A stretch of 64,000 bases of DNA from positions 496,001-560,000 of the forward strand of contig JAMWZD010000002.1 in NCBI GenBank assembly GCA_024304995.1, written 5' to 3'. Positions within the stretch are counted from its first letter, which is position 1, and every line of letters begins with the position of its first letter. This stretch comes from Rickettsiales bacterium (GTDB lineage Bacteria > Pseudomonadota > Alphaproteobacteria > Rickettsiales > UBA998). Positions 45,234 to 54,572 of this stretch are shown in pieces. The notes under the pieces were generated by a model that saw only the letters and a list, made by a program, of their open reading frames with translations, did no database searches and had not been told where the DNA came from. A program made the position numbers and the translations under genes.

Positions 45234-46331
45234 ATGTCTCAATCTTCATCAAATGCCAGATTATATGTGTTCGTTATTATTGCCGCTGTGGGGATGTGGC
45301 TGCTTTCAGGCATCATTTTCCTCAATGAGGAGAAGCTGGAAGAACAGACAGGCGCAGATGCATCTTCCCAGCAAACCAGCATTGAAGTGCTGTTGATTGA
45401 ACGTCAGACCCTGCCTCGCACTGCAGAGATTTACGGAGTAACGCAAGCGCAGCGTGATGTGAATTTATCAGCCAAAACGCAGGGTGAAGTGCAGCAGATT
45501 CTGGCGAAAGAAGGCGCATTTGTGAAACGTGGTGCGCCGATTGTGCGCATTGATATGCAGGATCGCAAGGAACGGCTGGCAGCAGTGAACGCGCTGGTGG
45601 TGCAACGCCAGCAGGAATATGAAGCAGCGCTGAAGCTGAAAGAAAAAGGCTTTGAAAGTGATGTATCGCTCGCCCGCGCCAAAGCCGCGCTGGATTCCGC
45701 AAAGGCAGAGAAAAAGTCCATCGAAATGGATATTGGCTTCACCACCATTCGCGCACCTTTTTCTGGCATATTGGAGAAAATCAATGTGGAAGAGGGGGAC
45801 TTTGCAGGCGTTGGCGTGTTCGGCGTGGAAGGTTCCATCGCGCGGATGCTGGACTTAAACCCGTTACTTGCGGTGGGAGAGATCTCTGGCAAGGAGCGCA
45901 GTTTTTTGAACAAAGGCGCTTTTGCGAAGGTGATCTTTCCTGATGGCACATCCTATGAAGGCACTGTCAGCTATGTTGCGCAGGCAGCCACAGAAGCCAG
46001 CCGTTCATTTCCTGTGGAAGTGTCTATTCCAAATGATGACTACCAACTGGCAGCGGGAGTGTCTGTAACTGTGAAAATCTCGCTGGGGGAGATGCAGGCG
46101 CATATTATTCCATCTTCGTTATTATCACTCAATGATGATGGCACATTGAGCGTGAAAGCATTAAATGAGGATAATACTGTTATCAGCTATGAGGTGAATG
46201 TGGTAAACGAAGCGCAGGAAGGTGTGGTTGTGGACGGATTGCCAGAGCGCATACGCATCATTTCCAGTGGACAGAATTTTGTAAGCGTGGGTGAGACGGT
46301 TGCGCAGGAGCGTATAAGCACTGCACCATAA
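45234..46331 (+). CDS. Efflux RND-type periplasmic adaptor (membrane fusion) protein
   Basis: A 365-residue protein. An N-terminal signal anchor (about 10-30) precedes a biotinyl-lipoyl-like barrel (NLSAKTQGEVQQILAKEGAFVKRGAPIVRID), a short helical hairpin (about 107-160, QQEYEAALKLKEKGFESDVSLARAKAALDSAKAEKK), the second lipoyl half (TTIRAPFSGILEKINVEEGDFAG) and the beta barrel (LAAGVSVTVKISLG). Such adaptors link an inner-membrane pump to an outer-membrane channel. No pump or channel gene lies beside it; kdsA follows 42 bases downstream on the same strand. Confidence 0.88.
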   Translation: MSQSSSNARLYVFVIIAAVGMWLLSGIIFLNEEKLEEQTGADASSQQTSIEVLLIERQTLPRTAEIYGVTQAQRDVNLSAKTQGEVQQILAKEGAFVKRGAPIVRIDMQDRKERLAAVNALVVQRQQEYEAALKLKEKGFESDVSLARAKAALDSAKAEKKSIEMDIGFTTIRAPFSGILEKINVEEGDFAGVGVFGVEGSIARMLDLNPLLAVGEISGKERSFLNKGAFAKVIFPDGTSYEGTVSYVAQAATEASRSFPVEVSIPNDDYQLAAGVSVTVKISLGEMQAHIIPSSLLSLNDDGTLSVKALNEDNTVISYEVNVVNEAQEGVVVDGLPERIRIISSGQNFVSVGETVAQERISTAP

Positions 46332-46373
46332 AACATTCTTGGCAAGCGGCGCATTTGCGCATATATAAAGAGA

Positions 46374-47198
46374 ATGAAAACATTACACGTCAAAAATCTC
46401 AAAATCTCTAATTCACTTCCGTTTACGCTGATTGCAGGCCCATGCCAGATGGAAAGCCGTGACCATGCCATGATGGTGGCTGAAAAGCTCAAAACCATTA
46501 CGGATAAATTAGGGATTGGCTTCATCTATAAAACATCGTTTGATAAAGCGAATCGCTCCAGCATTTCCAGCCAGCGCGGCGTGGGGCTGGATGCGGCATT
46601 GCCTGTGTTTGAAGAAGTGGGCAAAACGTTTAATTGCCCTGTGCTGACGGATATTCATAGTGAAGCGCAGTGTGAACAGGTCGCTCCACATGTGGACATT
46701 TTGCAGATTCCTGCGTTTTTATGTCGCCAGACGGATTTGTTGTTGGCAGCAGCGAAAACGGATTGCGTCATCAATGTGAAAAAAGGGCAGTTCCTTGCAC
46801 CGTGGGATGTGAAAAACATTGCCACCAAGCTGGAACATGGTGGAACGGAAAAAATTATGCTGACCGAGCGTGGTGCGTCTTTTGGGTATAACACACTGGT
46901 GACCGATATGCGCTCGCTCAAAATCATGGCAGATGATACAGGCTATCCTGTGATTTTCGACGCCACGCATTCGGTGCAGCAGCCTGGTGGGCTTGGTGGT
47001 GCATCTGGCGGGCAGCGTGAATTTGTGCCAGTGCTGGCGCGAGGAGCAGTGGCAGTGGGCGTAGGCGGACTGTTCATGGAAACCCACCCAGACCCAGACA
47101 ACGCCCCAAGCGACGGACCATGCATGATGCCACTGGATGATATGGAAGCAACGCTGACGCAGTTGAAGCGTCTGGATGATGTGGTGAAGGGGTTTTAG
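46374..47198 (+). CDS. kdsA: 3-deoxy-D-manno-octulosonate 8-phosphate synthase
   Basis: A 274-residue aldolase that joins phosphoenolpyruvate and arabinose 5-phosphate for LPS core synthesis. Typical motifs are [16 protein letters not shown] (about 20-35), [55 protein letters not shown] and the C-terminal [12 protein letters not shown]. The Asn residue of the metal-independent class versus Cys of the metal class cannot be settled by eye alone. Confidence 0.97.
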   Translation: MKTLHVKNLKISNSLPFTLIAGPCQMESRDHAMMVAEKLKTITDKLGIGFIYKTSFDKANRSSISSQRGVGLDAALPVFEEVGKTFNCPVLTDIHSEAQCEQVAPHVDILQIPAFLCRQTDLLLAAAKTDCVINVKKGQFLAPWDVKNIATKLEHGGTEKIMLTERGASFGYNTLVTDMRSLKIMADDTGYPVIFDATHSVQQPGGLGGASGGQREFVPVLARGAVAVGVGGLFMETHPDPDNAPSDGPCMMPLDDMEATLTQLKRLDDVVKGF

Positions 47199-47248
47199 GG
47201 TTTGTTATCTTAAATTGAACTTAGATTACTAAAGGAATGGTATAAAAA

Positions 47249-48469
47249 ATGACACTGGTTGTAAAATGTGACTCAATACCACATATGCCAGTAATGTTTG
47301 CTGATTGTTTAATTAGCAGAAGTTCATGGGATGAGGCGCTTTTGAATGCTAATTTGCCTTCTTCAACTGATATGCATCATGAACATCCCGCTAGAGATTT
47401 GGGAATAATCTCAGGCTTGAGAAGGAAAATTTGTATTATCCGACCTAATTTGATTATTGGATGGAGCGGAAGTCTGCTTTTTGCAGAAATCTTCTTTAAA
47501 GATTTAGAAAAATTGCTAAATAATTCAAAATATAGCGATAGACTTTTGGATGCTGTATCTGACGCTTATAAAATTGATGAAAAAGTTTATGAAGGAAGCT
47601 TACAATTAATAGCAATTTACGCTAAGTCAAAAAAAGAATTTCCTTTTGTAACAATGGGTCCAGCTTTAATGGCTTATACACATAGATATAAAACATGCGT
47701 TGCAATAGGTAGTGGTTCAAATGAGTTTGTTAAAAATATACATGAGTCATCAGCAAATCCTGTAGAACAGTTTCATCATGATGAAAGCAGCCAACCAACA
47801 AACATGCACGCAGCAGCATTCAGAGCACTTAGTTTAACATATAACTATTTTGGTAGAGAATATTTTACCTATCATGCTAGTCCACTTTTAGAATGCTATG
47901 GTGGTATGTATGAAACAGCATTATATAACCCTCAAAACGAGGCATTTGAATATTTGGATAATATACAAATTAGTTTCTGTGAATTATTGGAATATGATCC
48001 TATTAAATATCCTGGACAGTTTAGAGATGTTGTAGATCCCTTGATATTTCAAACATCACGACAAAATGGTGAACTCATATACGATAGATATGAGCCAACT
48101 AGAAAAAACTCGCCAAAGAAAGATTACTTTTTTAGCAAAGGCTATAAATTGGGTAAGAAGAGATTTACTGCAAAAAATATTGGAAGAGATTGTGGAAAGT
48201 CTAACACCTTATTGGGAAAAATATCTGTAATATACGTGTATTCACGAAGTGAAAAAGCGCCTTTTGGGTACGGAACATATATTCAATGTTCTGGTAGCAA
48301 GCAGCCCTTTGTTAAAATGAAAAAAGAAATTGGAAGCAGAAAGACAACTTTTTACACCAAGACTTCAAGAGGAAAAAATGATATACCCGATATTATAGAA
48401 AGCTTTGGAATTAAAATTACTGGTGAGTTACCAAAGTACGAAAAGGATAAAAAGTGTATAGAAAGCTAG
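47249..48469 (+). CDS. Unrecognised protein, N-terminal half like a proteasome-beta/HslV Ntn hydrolase
   Basis: A 406-residue AT-rich protein with no clear relatives by eye. After Met1 removal Thr2 would be N-terminal: TLVVKCDS then FADCLISR (Asp19), RRKICII with Lys60, GWSGS at 71-75, and VAIGSGSNEF at 151-160. This is the order of proteasome beta subunits and HslV (Thr1, Asp17, Lys33, the glycine after the third strand, and the GSGS turn), with a longer insertion between Asp and Lys. Residues 200-406 have no recognised domain, are basic near the end and contain no membrane helix. Codon use is unlike that of kdsA upstream, suggesting horizontal transfer. The start is ATG at 47249; AAAGGA is near 47231. 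Function inferred, not shown. Confidence 0.6.
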   Translation: MTLVVKCDSIPHMPVMFADCLISRSSWDEALLNANLPSSTDMHHEHPARDLGIISGLRRKICIIRPNLIIGWSGSLLFAEIFFKDLEKLLNNSKYSDRLLDAVSDAYKIDEKVYEGSLQLIAIYAKSKKEFPFVTMGPALMAYTHRYKTCVAIGSGSNEFVKNIHESSANPVEQFHHDESSQPTNMHAAAFRALSLTYNYFGREYFTYHASPLLECYGGMYETALYNPQNEAFEYLDNIQISFCELLEYDPIKYPGQFRDVVDPLIFQTSRQNGELIYDRYEPTRKNSPKKDYFFSKGYKLGKKRFTAKNIGRDCGKSNTLLGKISVIYVYSRSEKAPFGYGTYIQCSGSKQPFVKMKKEIGSRKTTFYTKTSRGKNDIPDIIESFGIKITGELPKYEKDKKCIES

Positions 48470-48479
48470 TTTCCAAAAA

Positions 48480-50360
48480 CTACTTAATCAACCGCTCTTT
48501 CGGGAAGCTCACATAAATCCGATTCACGTCGTTCTTAGTCATCTGCGTTTGCAGTTTTCCGCCAAACAGAGAAACCAGCATTCGCGCCAGTGCGAAGTTG
48601 ATGGATTCACTTTTTACTAAAGGTATCCGCCCCATTGGGCGCATTTGCTGAGCGCCGCTTGCTGGTTTTTTATCCAGAAAAATATCCTGCGAATGCGGTT
48701 GGGAGAGATATTTGAACTGGATGCCAAGCTCATATTGTCCATTATCGTCATAATCTGGCTGCACGGTGATAAGGATGGAATTGCCCTGCGCCAAAGTTGC
48801 GCCAGCGCCGCAGAGAATATTTTTAATAATCTGTGAAAAGCGATCTTCGTCAATCAGCAATACGGGCAGATTGTCAGCAATTTTCAGCTTCACATCAATA
48901 TGTTTAAATTGCGGATATTCGTGGAACTGGCGGAGTGCTCGGTGAATAGTGAAGGAGAGGTTCACCGATGATTCACGCATGGTGATGTTGCCATATTCAA
49001 GCTCTGCGACTAGCTTCACATCTTCCACCATCTGCTGCAGATAATGCAGGCTGATGCTTGCCTCATGCACATGCTCATTATTATATTTCCCTCCCTCCAT
49101 TGTGGCTAGCAGTTCCAGTTTTTTCAGCGCCTGCTCAATGGGGGTCTGCAATTCTTTTGCGATGATATGCAGGAAATCACTACGGACTTTGGTAAGCAAC
49201 TGCGTGGTCTCTTTCAGTTTGGTCAGAAAATGATTTTTCAGGTTTAACTCGCGCTCGGTGCGGTGTTGCTCGGTAATATAGTCTGAGAGTTTTTTAATCT
49301 GATGTGACAGACGCTCAATTTCCACAGGGCCGCCACTTGGAAGCGGCTGAAAGGCGCGACCTGCTGCAATATCAGAGGTGATTTTTGATAGTTTTTCCAC
49401 GGGCTTGATCACGCGCGTGCGCACCATCCATAATAGGCTCAGCAGGAAGATGGCGATTATAAAAATCTGTATCAAGCGCCCTTTAAGGATATTGAAGATG
49501 CCGTCATTCTGCAAGACAGGGTTATAGGTCAGATGGACAATATAGGGAAATTGCGATGATGTATCATAATAGCTGAATGCGGTGTTCGGCGAAAAGAGAG
49601 TGGGTTTGCTTAAAATGCCCTGCGGTTCTGCTTCTACATCCTTTTCCTGCATGGCCTTGACAAATCTTGGGTCAAAATCCGCTTCTACCGCAGGGTTCTG
49701 CGCATCTGCACTGGCAATCACTGAAAAGGTTTTTGTATATATGGAAAAACTCATATTGGAGTCTTTCACAATGTTTCGCAATTCTTCCGTCAGACGCGAG
49801 ATGTTCATGCTGAACACAATAATGCCAATAAAATTGCCTTTATAATCAGTCACGCCAAGGCTTACAGGCAGAATCCATATATCGGATACTTTGCCTTTAA
49901 TTGGGCGGCCAATATGCACTTCCCACGGGGCAGTGAATGATTTTTTGACATAGTCACGATCGCTTGCATCACTGACTTTGTTAAGCACGCCCACGCTGGA
50001 GCTCATGACAATATCCTGATTTGTGTCTATCCACAAAAACTCATCGCTGACGATTTCCTTGTTTTTCTTGTCAAAAGAGCGGAGCAATTCGGCAATTTCA
50101 TCTTCATTATCTGTGCCGATCTGCACAATCTGCCGAGCGAGCGATTCCAGAATATATGAGGCGCTTTTAATTTCCACAATCAAAGTGCGGTCAATGCGCA
50201 ATGCTTCGCGTTCCATCGCGCTGATGGTGGATTCACTATAGGTTTTAAACGTGCTATGCGCCACCCAGAGCGAAATGACAGCAATAAATATCATAATCAC
50301 CACAAACAGCACGATAAAATCGCGCGAAACAGAAGGGGATGCGTTACGATATACGGTCAT
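48480..50360 (-). CDS. Degenerate sensor histidine kinase with Cache-like sensor
   Basis: A 626-residue membrane protein. Helix 1 (about 14-34), a periplasmic Cache-type sensor (about 40-290, with DYVKKSF near 136-142 and GRPIKGKVSDIWILPVSLG), helix 2 (about 296-314), a HAMP domain (about 316-370) and a dimerisation helix region. In the H box, SDFLHIIAKELQTPIE (394-409) has Lys402 where the phospho-acceptor His should be. The ATPase domain keeps an N-box Asn (about 514) and FALARMLVSLFGG, but the DxGxG G1 box is not seen. It is probably a non-phosphorylating sensor or scaffold. It ends 10 bases from the convergent unknown gene. Confidence 0.78.
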   Translation of the reverse strand: MTVYRNASPSVSRDFIVLFVVIMIFIAVISLWVAHSTFKTYSESTISAMEREALRIDRTLIVEIKSASYILESLARQIVQIGTDNEDEIAELLRSFDKKNKEIVSDEFLWIDTNQDIVMSSSVGVLNKVSDASDRDYVKKSFTAPWEVHIGRPIKGKVSDIWILPVSLGVTDYKGNFIGIIVFSMNISRLTEELRNIVKDSNMSFSIYTKTFSVIASADAQNPAVEADFDPRFVKAMQEKDVEAEPQGILSKPTLFSPNTAFSYYDTSSQFPYIVHLTYNPVLQNDGIFNILKGRLIQIFIIAIFLLSLLWMVRTRVIKPVEKLSKITSDIAAGRAFQPLPSGGPVEIERLSHQIKKLSDYITEQHRTERELNLKNHFLTKLKETTQLLTKVRSDFLHIIAKELQTPIEQALKKLELLATMEGGKYNNEHVHEASISLHYLQQMVEDVKLVAELEYGNITMRESSVNLSFTIHRALRQFHEYPQFKHIDVKLKIADNLPVLLIDEDRFSQIIKNILCGAGATLAQGNSILITVQPDYDDNGQYELGIQFKYLSQPHSQDIFLDKKPASGAQQMRPMGRIPLVKSESINFALARMLVSLFGGKLQTQMTKNDVNRIYVSFPKERLIK

Positions 50361-50473
50361 ATTCGGTCAGGCACAGTTGTGGACTCGTGATGCTTGTAGC
50401 ACGAGAATGTCAAACGGTAAAGTAACAGTATCACTACAGACGCCATTTAGACGTTATAATGCAAGAACTGTTG

Positions 50474-52366
50474 CTAATCTATTAATGCTGCCAACCCGCC
50501 ACCATATTTAATCGCTGCGTAGGCCGTGTAAGTTGCCCAGACCAGAACCATTAAAGGCACACCTGCTTTCAGATAATCCGCGAATTTGTAATGCCCTGGT
50601 GCCATGACCAGCAAATTGGTCTGATAGCCGATAGGCGAAGCAAAAGAACAGCAATTAGCTGCAAAAATAACCGCATAGACAAACATTTGTGGCGGCATTC
50701 CAAGTGAGATAGCACTGCTGACGGCAATGGGGGTGAAAATGAGTGCGGTGGCATTGTTGCTGAGTACATTAGTAAGTACCGCCATGAGGGCAAATAACGC
50801 AGACATAATCCATACAGGATGAACGCCAACCATAGTCGAAATCATCTCTTTAGCAAGGAATTGTGCGCCACCAGTCACTTCCAGCGCGTGCGCCATTGCC
50901 ATCCCCGCCACTACGAGCAATATCACCTGAATATCTATGGCGCGCAATGCCTGCCGTGGGGTCAGGCAGCCAAACAGCACGCAACCTATTGCGCCCAGCA
51001 TTGCCGCAAAATAAACGGGGAGTAGTTCAAATGCAGAGCAGCCAATCACAGCGGCAAACAGGATATTCGCGCGACGTGCCATTTTCTTTGAAGGCAGTTC
51101 ACGGCGCGACCATTCCATCAGCATCATGTCACGGCTGTCGCGTATCGCTTCAATATCGTCACGTGTGCCCATCACCATTAATACGTCACCCGCAGCCAGG
51201 CGGCTTTCTGTCATGCGGGTGGTGATCATGCGGGAGCGGCGCTGAATGCCCAGCACGGTGCAGTTGTAATTATGGTAAAAACCAATCTGCTCAATATTTT
51301 GCCCAATCATTTTGGAAGCGGGCGCAATCAGCACTTCCACAATGTTGAGATTATCTGCCTTTTCTGATGTTTCGTCATTTTCAGATGCCACATCCAGCGC
51401 GGCGATGCGGCTGAACATATTTTTATAGACAGGGTCTGTGACCAGCTTATAAAGCGATTCTTTTGTGACCGTCAGCACCAAAACGTCAAATGGTTTAATG
51501 CGCAGATCATCATTAAAAGGGGGGAGGTACGCATGTTCGCGGCGTTGCAGCATTTTGAACGTAATATCTTCAATATCCAGCATTTCCTTGTTTTGCGTCA
51601 CCTGTTTGCCGATTAGGTCAGACCCGACTGGCACTTCCAGCTGAATCACAAATTCTTTGCTATCTTCCGCCACCAGATCACTTGCCAAAGGAGCGCGGTT
51701 GGGGAGGAGTTTTGGCAATATAAATATCGTATAGACAAAGCCGACTGCCGCAATCCACAAGGCAGGTTCGGTAAAATCAAACATGCCCAAAGGCTGCATA
51801 CCCATTGTCACCAGTGAGCCTGATACAAGCAGGTTGGTGGAGGAGCCGATCAGCACCAGCGACCCACCCAGCATGGAAACATAGGATAGCGGAATCATCA
51901 CCTTGGATGCAGAGAGCCGCATTTCCTTAGCAATTGCCAGCATGATGGGAATGAATACGACTACGGTAGGCGTATTATTAATGAATCCACTAATTAACAA
52001 TACACCCAGCAATGCGGCGATGATGGCTAGGCGGTATTTATTCTTAAACCATTTGAAGATCATCTGGGTGATGATATTGAGCGACCCCGTGTTCACAATC
52101 GCCTGTCCCAGAACAAGCAGCGATAAAACCGCGATGAGGGCAGGGTTAGCCAGTCCTTTTAAAAAGTCTGCTGGCTGAACATTGTAGCCTCCGCCCGTTG
52201 GCTTGGGGTAAAAATGAAATAACCCAATGATGACAATTAAAATGCCCAAAGAGACCAGTTCAATCGGAAATTTGTCTGTTGCATAAACAATAATAGCTAC
52301 CAGAATCAACCCCAGCACTGCCCAAAGGTGAAAATTTTCCATCAGCGATGTTAGCATCATATCCAT
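50474..52366 (-). CDS. SLC13/DASS-type transporter with two RCK (TrkA-C) domains
   Basis: About 630 residues. Two membrane halves of the divalent-anion:sodium symporter (CitMHS/ArsB-like) fold: one at about 10-215 with NNTPTVVVFIPIMLAIAKE and SYVSMLGGSLVLIGSSTNLLVSG, the other at about 440-625 with LSNNATALIFTPIAVS. Between them are two TrkA-C/RCK domains (about 235-310 and 340-415). Substrates of this subfamily range over sulfate, dicarboxylates and similar anions, so none is assigned. The ATG at 52366 is chosen, but 52360 and 52357 are equally possible. Confidence 0.9.
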   Translation of the reverse strand: MDMMLTSLMENFHLWAVLGLILVAIIVYATDKFPIELVSLGILIVIIGLFHFYPKPTGGGYNVQPADFLKGLANPALIAVLSLLVLGQAIVNTGSLNIITQMIFKWFKNKYRLAIIAALLGVLLISGFINNTPTVVVFIPIMLAIAKEMRLSASKVMIPLSYVSMLGGSLVLIGSSTNLLVSGSLVTMGMQPLGMFDFTEPALWIAAVGFVYTIFILPKLLPNRAPLASDLVAEDSKEFVIQLEVPVGSDLIGKQVTQNKEMLDIEDITFKMLQRREHAYLPPFNDDLRIKPFDVLVLTVTKESLYKLVTDPVYKNMFSRIAALDVASENDETSEKADNLNIVEVLIAPASKMIGQNIEQIGFYHNYNCTVLGIQRRSRMITTRMTESRLAAGDVLMVMGTRDDIEAIRDSRDMMLMEWSRRELPSKKMARRANILFAAVIGCSAFELLPVYFAAMLGAIGCVLFGCLTPRQALRAIDIQVILLVVAGMAMAHALEVTGGAQFLAKEMISTMVGVHPVWIMSALFALMAVLTNVLSNNATALIFTPIAVSSAISLGMPPQMFVYAVIFAANCCSFASPIGYQTNLLVMAPGHYKFADYLKAGVPLMVLVWATYTAYAAIKYGGGLAALID

Positions 52367-52455
52367 GAGAGTGGCTATAACGTGACAACGGAAAAAAGTC
52401 ACGTAATTACTGATTTGTAATACCAGATTTTACTGATTTCTTTATGAAATCTGCG

Positions 52456-52461
52456 TATAAT
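52456..52461 (+). promoter_or_regulatory. Candidate -10 element directly before the etfB start
   Basis: A perfect TATAAT at 52456-52461 lies only six bases before the etfB ATG (52468), where no ribosome site exists. Transcription from here would start at or next to the ATG, so the message may be leaderless. No good -35 is seen. Confidence 0.35.
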
Positions 52462-52467
52462 GACAAT

Positions 52468-53217
52468 ATGAAAATACTAGTAGCTGTGAAAAGAGTGGTG
52501 GACTATAACGTCCGTATTCGTGTGAAATCAGATCAAAGCGGAGTGGAGCTGGACGGTGTTAAAATGTCCATGAACCCGTTTGACGAAATTGCGGTGGAAG
52601 AGGCGCTTCGGCTGAAAGAAGCGGAGACTGCAAGTGAGGTTACGGTGGTGTCTATTGGTGCAGATACTGTAGTGGAGACACTTCGCGCAGGCTTGGCAAT
52701 GGGGGCAGATGCGGCGACGCATATTAAAACAGACGCAGTCATTCAGCCTTTAGCAGCAGCAAAGTTGTTGGCGGCATACACAAAACAATATGCACCAGAT
52801 ATGGTGATTCTTGGCAAGCAAGCCATTGATGATGACGCGAACCAGACGGGACAGATGTTAGCCGCATTGCTTGGGTGGGGGCAGGCGACGTTTGCTTCAA
52901 AGGTGAAAATTGCAGATGGTGCAGCCACGGTGACCCGCGAAGTGGATGGCGGGTTGATGACGGTGAAAACGCCCTTGCCATGTGTGGTAAGCACAGATTT
53001 GCGTTTGAATGAACCGCGCTATGCTTCCTTGCCGAATATTATGAAAGCACGTTCCAAGCCTGTGGATGTGGTGGAAGCGGAGTCACTTGGTGTGAATGTT
53101 GCGCCACGTTTCACGGTGGATAAGGTTGAACCGCCGAAGAAGCGTGAGGCAGGCATCAAAGTGCCAGATGTGGACACGTTGATTGAGAAGTTAAGAAATG
53201 AAGCGAAGGTGTTGTGA
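52468..53217 (+). CDS. etfB: Electron transfer flavoprotein subunit beta
   Basis: A 249-residue subunit of the ETF heterodimer that carries electrons from acyl-CoA dehydrogenases to the ETF:quinone oxidoreductase. The N-terminus [19 protein letters not shown] and the [39 protein letters not shown] and [26 protein letters not shown] segments are diagnostic. An in-frame ATG at 52444 would add eight residues upstream of the conserved start and is rejected. It overlaps etfA by one base. Confidence 0.98.
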   Translation: MKILVAVKRVVDYNVRIRVKSDQSGVELDGVKMSMNPFDEIAVEEALRLKEAETASEVTVVSIGADTVVETLRAGLAMGADAATHIKTDAVIQPLAAAKLLAAYTKQYAPDMVILGKQAIDDDANQTGQMLAALLGWGQATFASKVKIADGAATVTREVDGGLMTVKTPLPCVVSTDLRLNEPRYASLPNIMKARSKPVDVVEAESLGVNVAPRFTVDKVEPPKKREAGIKVPDVDTLIEKLRNEAKVL

Positions 53218-54155
53218 TGAATAAGGTTTTAGTGATTGCGCAGCCAGCGCACGGAATAAGTGAGATTGATGCAGCAACCTTATGTGCCGTAAGCGCAGCC
53301 GGGCAGATGGGCGGTGAGTTGCATCTGTTGGTGGCAGGTGAGGGTGTTTCAGCGTATGCGGATGCAGCTAAAGCAGTGCAGGGAGTGGCGCAAGTGCATG
53401 TGGCAGAAAACGCAGTCTATTCGCACATGCTGGCAGAACCAGTGGCAGAATTGGTGGTGCATCTAGTGGAAGGCTTCTCGCATATCGTGACTGCTGCAAC
53501 AACCACAGGAAAAGACATTGCCCCACGCATTGCAGCCTTGCTTGATACACAACAAATATCGGACATAACGGCGGTGCAGAGTGAGAGCAGTTTTACACGA
53601 CCGATTTATGCAGGGAATGCCTTTGAAACCGTAACGCTGAATGACGCGCAAAAGGTGATTACTATTCGCCCGACGGCGTTCGACAAAGCAGAAGCAACTG
53701 GTGGCAGCGCAGAACTTGGCACGGTTGACTTTGTTGCCAGCCATGCGCCAACGCAATTTGTGTCTATGGAAGGTGGTGATTCGGATAAGCCAGACTTAGC
53801 TTCTGCAAAAGTGGTCATCTCTGGTGGTCGCGGATTGGGGTCAGGCGAGAATTTTGATATTATCAATGCATTGGCAGATAAACTTGGCGCAGCCGTAGGC
53901 GCATCCCGCGCGGCGGTGGATGCGGGGTATGTGCCGAATGATTACCAAGTCGGGCAGACAGGCAAAATCGTTGCACCAGATTTATATATTGCCGTAGGAA
54001 TTTCAGGCGCAATTCAGCACTTGGCAGGGATGAAAGAATCCAAGGTGATCGTGGCAATCAATAAAGATGAAAACGCACCGATATTTGATGTGGCAGATTA
54101 CGGGCTGGTCGCAGATTTATTTGAGGCTGTGCCCGAATTAACCGCTAAAATATAA
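53217..54155 (+). CDS. etfA: Electron transfer flavoprotein subunit alpha
   Basis: A 312-residue subunit that carries the FAD. The C-terminal FAD domain shows VVISGGRGLGSGENF, GASRAAVDAGYVPNDYQVGQTGKIVAPDLYIAVGISGAIQHLAGM and INKDENAPIFDVADYGLVADLFE. The start ATG at 53217 shares the last base of the etfB stop (TGATG), so the two subunits are translationally coupled and made together. Confidence 0.98.
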   Translation: MNKVLVIAQPAHGISEIDAATLCAVSAAGQMGGELHLLVAGEGVSAYADAAKAVQGVAQVHVAENAVYSHMLAEPVAELVVHLVEGFSHIVTAATTTGKDIAPRIAALLDTQQISDITAVQSESSFTRPIYAGNAFETVTLNDAQKVITIRPTAFDKAEATGGSAELGTVDFVASHAPTQFVSMEGGDSDKPDLASAKVVISGGRGLGSGENFDIINALADKLGAAVGASRAAVDAGYVPNDYQVGQTGKIVAPDLYIAVGISGAIQHLAGMKESKVIVAINKDENAPIFDVADYGLVADLFEAVPELTAKI

Positions 54156-54202
54156 GCATTTTATTATTTATTTTTCGTTAATTTTATATTAATATATGGG
54201 TT

Positions 54203-54538
54203 ATGGCGAATAATTATAAAGATGGTTGGATAATCGCAACGCTTGCCGTTATGGTGCCGATTATCATGATGTTTGTTATCATTGTGCCGATCTATCTTGG
54301 CGCACTGATTGGGCTGCATTTTATTTATGATGGTGTTATCTGGTCTGTCTGGAGCAATTATGACGCGGTCATTTATACATATCAGCAGCTTTACGAGCAA
54401 TTTGAAGCCTATCCCTCGCTCACCTTCTGGAATTTCCTCGCGCCAAAATTTGCCTGTCTGACTTTAGGTATTATTCTGAGCCTGGCATTTGGCGGGTTAT
54501 TTGTGAACTATGTTCGCGGCGTGTTTCGTTATGATTAG
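54203..54538 (+). CDS. Small two-helix membrane protein
   Basis: A 111-residue protein that I do not recognise. Two hydrophobic segments (about 9-40 and 79-103) flank a Tyr/Trp-rich polar loop (DGVIWSVWSNYDAVIYTYQQLYEQFEAY). It starts 47 bases after etfA on the same strand and could be read through from it, but there is no functional link known. It is convergent with the gene at 54573-55706. Confidence 0.6.
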   Translation: MANNYKDGWIIATLAVMVPIIMMFVIIVPIYLGALIGLHFIYDGVIWSVWSNYDAVIYTYQQLYEQFEAYPSLTFWNFLAPKFACLTLGIILSLAFGGLFVNYVRGVFRYD

Positions 54539-54566
54539 AAAAAATACCCGCTATATAGCGGGTATT
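54539..54566 (-). terminator. Terminator for the 377-residue unknown gene
   Basis: A 10-bp stem (54543-54552 with 54557-54566, core ACCCGC) is followed on the minus strand by six T, two of which belong to the stem. Confidence 0.8.
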
Positions 54567-54572
54567 AGATGA

